From 2-02-FULL-55-14 sp964581115 (lineage in GTDB: Bacteria > Bacteroidota > Ignavibacteria > UBA10030), in contig CAZOMY010000014.1 in NCBI GenBank assembly GCA_964581115.1, positions 1 to 64,000 of the forward strand: 64,000 bases of DNA, written 5' to 3'. Positions 60,628 through 64,000 of this stretch are shown here, piece by piece. The translations under genes were made by a program, and so were the position numbers. The notes under the pieces were generated by a model. That model saw only the letters and a program-made list of their open reading frames with translations. It was not told the DNA's origin and made no database searches. How positions within the stretch are numbered: the stretch's first letter is position 1; every line of letters starts with the position of its first letter.

Positions 60628-61086
60628 TCAGGCGTAATACCGGTCGATCGCCGCCTGAGCCGCTGCGAGCACGTCGGACGGAACATGTTGTTCGAGGAGG
60701 GGAAACAGGGTCCGGTCCTCGAGCCGGATGTGCGCTTCCAACAGACGACCCAACTCAACAAGCGCCGTGCGCCGGTCGGCCGGCGGGTTGGTGCGGAGTT
60801 CCTCGACCATGGAAGCGACGCGCCGATGTTGCTGGAGCAGTTGGTCGACGATGGGCACGGCCTCGGGGATCCCGCGGCCCAGAGGAAAGACCTGCTCTTC
60901 CTCGACGGCGAAATGGCGTTGCAGGTGCTGAGCGTAGAACGCCAGCACGTATTCCGTCTGGAGCTGCGGGTCGTGCGACCACAGTTTCAACTCGGCCCGA
61001 TCGCCCTGTTGCAGCCGAATGGCCAGCAACAGGCCGTCGTGATGATCACGCGCGACGGGGACGAGGGCTGGATGTCGTTTGGCCAT
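60628..61086 (-). CDS. Hemerythrin-domain protein
   Basis: A 152-residue four-helix protein with the hemerythrin pattern: R-D-H-H-D-G, H-F-A-V-E-E-E-Q-V-F-P, H-R-R-V-A-S and H-I-R-L-E-D-R-T-L-F-P. These residues should hold a di-iron site that binds oxygen or nitric oxide or senses redox state. I start it at ATG 61086. The open frame continues to 61248, but that part translates the CACAGAG inverted-repeat element and is not protein-like. It heads the minus-strand unit hemerythrin, hydrolase, glycosylase, GT39-like protein. Confidence 0.85.
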   Translation of the reverse strand: MAKRHPALVPVARDHHDGLLLAIRLQQGDRAELKLWSHDPQLQTEYVLAFYAQHLQRHFAVEEEQVFPLGRGIPEAVPIVDQLLQQHRRVASMVEELRTNPPADRRTALVELGRLLEAHIRLEDRTLFPLLEQHVPSDVLAAAQAAIDRYYA

Positions 61087-61100
61087 CTGAAGAAGGAAGA

Positions 61101-61340
61101 AGTTACACAGAGCTCCACAGAGGTTGCACAGAGTTCCGCAGAGAAAAGAGTTAGAGATGCACGAGCTCGGTGGATCTCTGTGCCCGCTCTGTGGGACTCT
61201 GTGTGACGCTTTGCCTGCCATGAAAGAAGCAGTTACACAGAGATCCACAGAGGTTGCACAGAGTTCCGCAGAGACAAGAGTTGGAGATGAACCAGTTCGG
61301 TGGATCTCTGTGTCCGCTCTGTGGAACTCTGTGTCACGCT
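61101..61340. repeat. Duplicated inverted-repeat element (CACAGAG family)
   Basis: Two copies of a 110-bp element (61101-61210 and 61231-61340, spacing 130 bp). Each starts AGTTACACAGAG, contains CCACAGAG, GCACAGAG and CGCAGAG on one arm, and ends with the complementary GGATCTCTGTG, CGCTCTGTGG and ACTCTGTGT arm, so each can fold into a long hairpin. The second copy ends 4 nt before the citrate synthase stop. It may act as a terminator for that gene or be a miniature mobile or palindromic element. Confidence 0.85.
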
Positions 61341-61344
61341 TTTC

Positions 61345-62637
61345 TTAACCCTTGCGCTTCTCGATCGCGACCCACTTCCGCAGTTCGTGCCCCGTGTAGA
61401 TCTGCCGCGGTCGGGCGATCTTCTGCTCGGCGTCCTGCACATGCTCGTTCCACTGGGCCAGCCATCCGGCCGTACGGGGAATAGCGAACAGCACAGGGAA
61501 GAAGTCGGTCGGAAAGCCCATCGCCTGATAGATCAGGCCGGAATAGAAATCGACGTTCGGATACAGCTTGCGCTTCACAAAATAGTCGTCCTGAAGGGCG
61601 ATGCGTTCAAGCTCGAGAGCAATGTCGAGCTTCGGGTTGCGTCCCGTGACGGCGAAGACCTCGTCAGCCAGACGTTTGATCACGCGGGCGCGCGGGTCAT
61701 AGTTCTTGTAGATCCGATGGCCGAAACCCATCAAGCGTCCCTTTCCCTCCTTCACCTCTTTGATGAAGGCCGGGATCTTGTCGATCGACCCGATCTCGTC
61801 GAGCATGCGCAACACCGCCTCGTTGGCGCCGCCGTGGAGCGGACCCCAGAGGGCCGCCGCTGCCGCCGCCGTTGCCGAGTAAGGGTCGACGTGCGATGAC
61901 CCGACGCCCCGCATGGCATTGGCGCTGCAGTTCTGCTCGTGGTCGATGTGGAGGATGAACAGCACGGTCAGCGCACGTTCCAGCGCGGGGTGGATGTCAT
62001 AGTGTGCGTCGCCGACCTTGAACATCATGTTGAGGAAGTTTCCCGCATAGGTCAGGTCATTCGTCGGGTAGACATAAGGCATCCCCTTGGAATGCCGGTA
62101 CGCGAATGCCGCGATCGTCGGCACTTTGGCGATGAGGCGGTAGATCTGCTTCATCCGGTTCTCGGCGTCCGTGATCCTTCCCGCTTCAGGATAGAACGTC
62201 GAAAGCGCGGCGATCGTGCTGACGAACATACCCATCGGGTGCGCATCGTACCGGAACCCGCGCATGAGATCTTTGATGTTCTCGTGCACGAACGTATGAT
62301 TGCGGATCTTCATGCGCCAATCGGCCCGCTGCTGCTCGGTCGGGAGGTCGCCGTTGATGAGCAGGTACGCGACCTCGAGGAACGACGTTGAGTTCTCCGC
62401 AAGCTCTTCAATGGGATAACCGCGATGCCGCAAGATACCCTTGTCGCCGTCGATGTAGGTGATGGCGCTCTTGACCGACGCCGTGTTCATGAAGGCCGGG
62501 TCGTACGACATCAGGCCGAAGTCATCATCGTGCTCCTTGATCTGCCGCAGATCCGTCGCGCGTATCGTTCCATGCTCGATCGGGATCTCGTAGGTCTTGC
62601 CGGTGCGGTTGTCTGTCAGCGTCAAGGTCGAAGGCAT
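61345..62637 (-). CDS. gltA: Citrate synthase
   Basis: A 430-residue type II-like citrate synthase, the first step of the TCA cycle (oxaloacetate plus acetyl-CoA). The catalytic histidines are in S-S-H-V-D-P-Y and G-P-L-H-G-G-A-N, and the aspartate follows G-F-G-H-R-I-Y-K-N-Y-D-P-R-A. An N-terminal beta domain (T-L-T-L-T-D-N-R-T-G) marks the hexameric Gram-negative type. ATG 62637 has TGGAG 8 nt before it; an ATG at 62664 is less likely. It is a single-gene unit bounded by the inverted-repeat element downstream. A possible -7 element (TACTTTCG on the minus strand, 62679-62686) lies upstream. Confidence 0.95.
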   Translation of the reverse strand: MPSTLTLTDNRTGKTYEIPIEHGTIRATDLRQIKEHDDDFGLMSYDPAFMNTASVKSAITYIDGDKGILRHRGYPIEELAENSTSFLEVAYLLINGDLPTEQQRADWRMKIRNHTFVHENIKDLMRGFRYDAHPMGMFVSTIAALSTFYPEAGRITDAENRMKQIYRLIAKVPTIAAFAYRHSKGMPYVYPTNDLTYAGNFLNMMFKVGDAHYDIHPALERALTVLFILHIDHEQNCSANAMRGVGSSHVDPYSATAAAAAALWGPLHGGANEAVLRMLDEIGSIDKIPAFIKEVKEGKGRLMGFGHRIYKNYDPRARVIKRLADEVFAVTGRNPKLDIALELERIALQDDYFVKRKLYPNVDFYSGLIYQAMGFPTDFFPVLFAIPRTAGWLAQWNEHVQDAEQKIARPRQIYTGHELRKWVAIEKRKG

Positions 62638-62775
62638 CGCGGATCTCCAGGGATGGTCGATCACTCAGGGATGAACGACGAAAGTAGGCGAAAAATTTCC
62701 TGAACTGCCACGGAAACAGGATGGGCTTTGCTCAGCGCTTCGTCCGTTTGCCTTGAGGCGCAAGGTCTTTTTACG

Positions 62776-62783
62776 CATATTTG
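62776..62783 (+). promoter_or_regulatory. Possible -7 element of the DUF4920 gene
   Basis: CATATTTG differs from TAnnTTTG at one position and lies 29 nt before the ATG at 62812, a spacing like that of the 19674 and 25206 elements. No 11-bp repeats are upstream, so it is probably constitutive or differently controlled. Confidence 0.35.
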
Positions 62784-62811
62784 TTGAACACCTTCATTGA
62801 GCGGAGAACGT

Positions 62812-63273
62812 ATGTCGACCCTCACCATCCTACTGGCAGCCATTCTGACCCTCCCTTCGACCGGCCTGATGCCGAAAGAGAGGCGATACGGCAAGGCCAT
62901 CACCGTCAAAGAAACCACGTCCATCGCCGCGATCCTGAAGGACCCGATGTCGTTCCACGGCAAGACTGTGCGCGTCGAAGGCGTTGTCGTCGAAGTGTGC
63001 GCCAAGCGTGGATGCTGGATCAAGGTGGGGGGTAAGGACGGCGAGAGCATCACATTCAAGGTCGAGGACGGCGTGATCGTGTTCCCGATGGAGTCGAAGG
63101 GACAGACAGCCGTCGTGCAGGGGGTGGTCAAGGCGACCGTCACGTCGGTCGAAGACCAGATCAAGCAGGGTGAACATCACGCCGAAGAGCAGGGGACGAA
63201 ATTCGATCCTGCCTCCGTGAAGGGACCGAAGACGGTCATCCGGATCGACGGCGAGGGAGCGGTCATCCGTTGA
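62812..63273 (+). CDS. DUF4920 domain-containing protein
   Basis: A 153-residue exported protein with a signal sequence (about 1-18) and an OB-fold-like DUF4920 domain. The landmark is V-V-E-V-C-A-K-R-G-C-W-I-K-V, in which the two cysteines may bind metal or form a disulphide. The function of DUF4920 is not established. GGAG at 6 nt supports ATG 62812 over an in-frame TTG at 62797. Its stop overlaps the start of the PepSY-type membrane gene by one base, so the two probably work together in the periplasm or inner membrane. Confidence 0.8.
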   Translation: MSTLTILLAAILTLPSTGLMPKERRYGKAITVKETTSIAAILKDPMSFHGKTVRVEGVVVEVCAKRGCWIKVGGKDGESITFKVEDGVIVFPMESKGQTAVVQGVVKATVTSVEDQIKQGEHHAEEQGTKFDPASVKGPKTVIRIDGEGAVIR

Positions 63274-63839
63274 TGGCGTTCTCCTGGCGGCGGCTGACCA
63301 TCGCCACGCATCGCGACCTGGGCTATGCCCTCTTCGCGCTGGTCATGATCTACAGCGTGTCGGGCATCGCCGTCAACCACATCGAGCACTGGAATCCGAA
63401 CTACAGCCGTTCCATGGAACGGCGCGAGATCGAGCCGCTCGCCGGCCTGGAGCCCGACGCCCAGGTCGAGCGGGCGGCTTCGCTTCTGGGGGTGCGGAGG
63501 GAAGAGGTCAAGCAATCCTTTCGTCCGGACCCTGAAACGCTCCAGCTCTTCGTCGAAGCATCGACCTACTCCATCGACCTGCCGACCGGCAAGGTGGTCG
63601 TCGATGCCGCCCGCCGGCGGCCTGTCCTGTTCGAGTTCAATCAGCTGCATCTCAACCACATCAAAGGGGTCTGGACATACGTGGCCGATCTCTTCGCCGT
63701 CGCGCTCATCCTTCTCGCCGTTACGGGACTGTTCATCGTGAAGGGGGAGAACGGTCCGCTTCGCCGGGGCAAGTGGTATCTCATCGCGGGCCTCGTGGTC
63801 CCGGCGGTGTTCTGGGCGCTGACGATCGCGGGTCTCTGA
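63273..63839 (+). CDS. PepSY-associated transmembrane protein
   Basis: A 188-residue inner-membrane protein with three hydrophobic segments (about 17-36, 133-152 and 165-185). Between the first two is a periplasmic PepSY-like domain with a V-N-H-I-E-H-W-N-P segment and later L-H-L-N-H-I-K-G. Histidines near the membrane suggest haem or metal binding, as in PepSY-TM oxidoreductase-like proteins, but that is inference. Starts at ATG 63273, overlapping the DUF4920 stop (TGATG). Confidence 0.8.
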   Translation: MAFSWRRLTIATHRDLGYALFALVMIYSVSGIAVNHIEHWNPNYSRSMERREIEPLAGLEPDAQVERAASLLGVRREEVKQSFRPDPETLQLFVEASTYSIDLPTGKVVVDAARRRPVLFEFNQLHLNHIKGVWTYVADLFAVALILLAVTGLFIVKGENGPLRRGKWYLIAGLVVPAVFWALTIAGL

Positions 63840-63849
63840 ACGGTTGAGG

Positions 63850-63876
63850 CACAAAGAACACAAAGAACACTGAGAA
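63850..63876. repeat. Short period-9 repeat (CACAAAGAA)
   Basis: Two perfect CACAAAGAA units and a variant CACTGAGAA follow the PepSY gene stop. The unit resembles the ACACAGAG motif of the element at 61101. Confidence 0.6.
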
Positions 63877-63914
63877 GTGAGGTTCACCAGACGAGGTGAG
63901 GTTGTGTACCGCGC

Positions 63915-64000
63915 CTATGTCACTCGCTTTGCCGGACGTCCTACGACGTCTTCCAATCGCCTGAGCTCTGTCGTCGTCAACTCCCGCCATTCGCCAGGCG
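63915..64000 (-). CDS. Possible 3' end of a gene entering from the right edge
   Basis: On the minus strand a frame is open from the window edge to a TAG at 63915-63917 and reads E-L-T-T-T-E-L-R-R-L-E-D-V-V-G-R-P, a plausible charged C-terminus with normal codon use. It would be convergent with the PepSY gene. I do not recognise it, and 27 residues are too few to be sure it is real. Confidence 0.3.
   Translation of the reverse strand, partial: PGEWRELTTTELRRLEDVVGRPAKRVT

Noticed and set aside
61087..61248. N-terminal extension of the hemerythrin gene
   Set aside because: The extra 54 residues come from the inverted-repeat element and are Cys/Ser-rich; ATG 61086 begins the family-like sequence.
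61101..61340. Insertion sequence remnant
   Set aside because: No transposase fragment or target-site duplication is visible; kept as an inverted-repeat element of unknown origin.
62745..62770. Terminator before the DUF4920 gene (CCTTG/CAAGG plus Ts)
   Set aside because: The stem is only 5 bp and it lies upstream of a gene on the same strand with no gene ending before it.

Overview
This is a GC-rich chromosomal window from a bacterium of the FCB superphylum, most likely the Kapabacteria/Ignavibacteria side of Bacteroidota-Chlorobiota. The evidence is a type IX secretion C-terminal signal with the N-P-F-N-P core in the 1000-residue protein at 16368-19370, TonB-dependent receptors with carboxypeptidase-like regulatory domains, DUF3078 and DUF4097 proteins, and promoters whose -7 element reads TAnnTTTG. 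I see no prophage, insertion sequence, CRISPR array or rRNA operon.

Layout. 1-4423: three tightly packed minus-strand envelope genes (alpha/beta hydrolase, multi-spanning M28 peptidase, DUF3078). 4463-7190: ECF sigma factor, anti-sigma factor with HEAT-like repeats, and DUF4097 protein, each overlapping the next by 4 nt. 7377-13089: a minus-strand polyphosphate-type operon with a CHAD domain split over two genes, a SixA phosphatase, two thymidylate-kinase-like paralogues (the second with an altered P-loop), Ppx/GppA and a glycosyltransferase. 13305-31258: a phosphate-limitation region. It has a TonB receptor, a T9SS protein containing a near-perfect 1317-bp tandem duplication, a glycosyltransferase/metallophosphoesterase/HAD operon that looks like phospholipid-to-glycolipid remodelling, and porin-pstSCAB-phoU. 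Four promoters here share 11-bp-spaced direct repeats placed about 10 bp before a -7 box.

31386-36250: a GT39-like membrane protein with a TPR-like tail, a second TonB receptor and a tRNA with a CAU anticodon. 36473-54439: a type IV pilus / type II secretion-like locus (PilC/GspF, PilB/GspE, three unusual pilin-like proteins on the opposite strand, PilT, a PilM-PilN fusion, PilO, a short secretin) that ends in a 2229-residue lipoprotein made of six repeats of about 347 residues. 54718-62637: minus-strand genes (epimerase, outer-membrane barrel, second GT39-like protein, family 5 uracil-DNA glycosylase, hydrolase, hemerythrin, citrate synthase). 62812-63839: DUF4920 and PepSY-type membrane protein genes.

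The intergenic spaces carry seven different tandem arrays that all have a 7-bp unit, plus a duplicated inverted-repeat element of about 110 bp at 61101-61340. The strongest candidates for undescribed biology are the shared 11-bp-repeat regulon with its lipid-remodelling operon, the split-CHAD/twin-kinase polyphosphate operon, and the pilus-like machine linked to a giant Ig-like lipoprotein.
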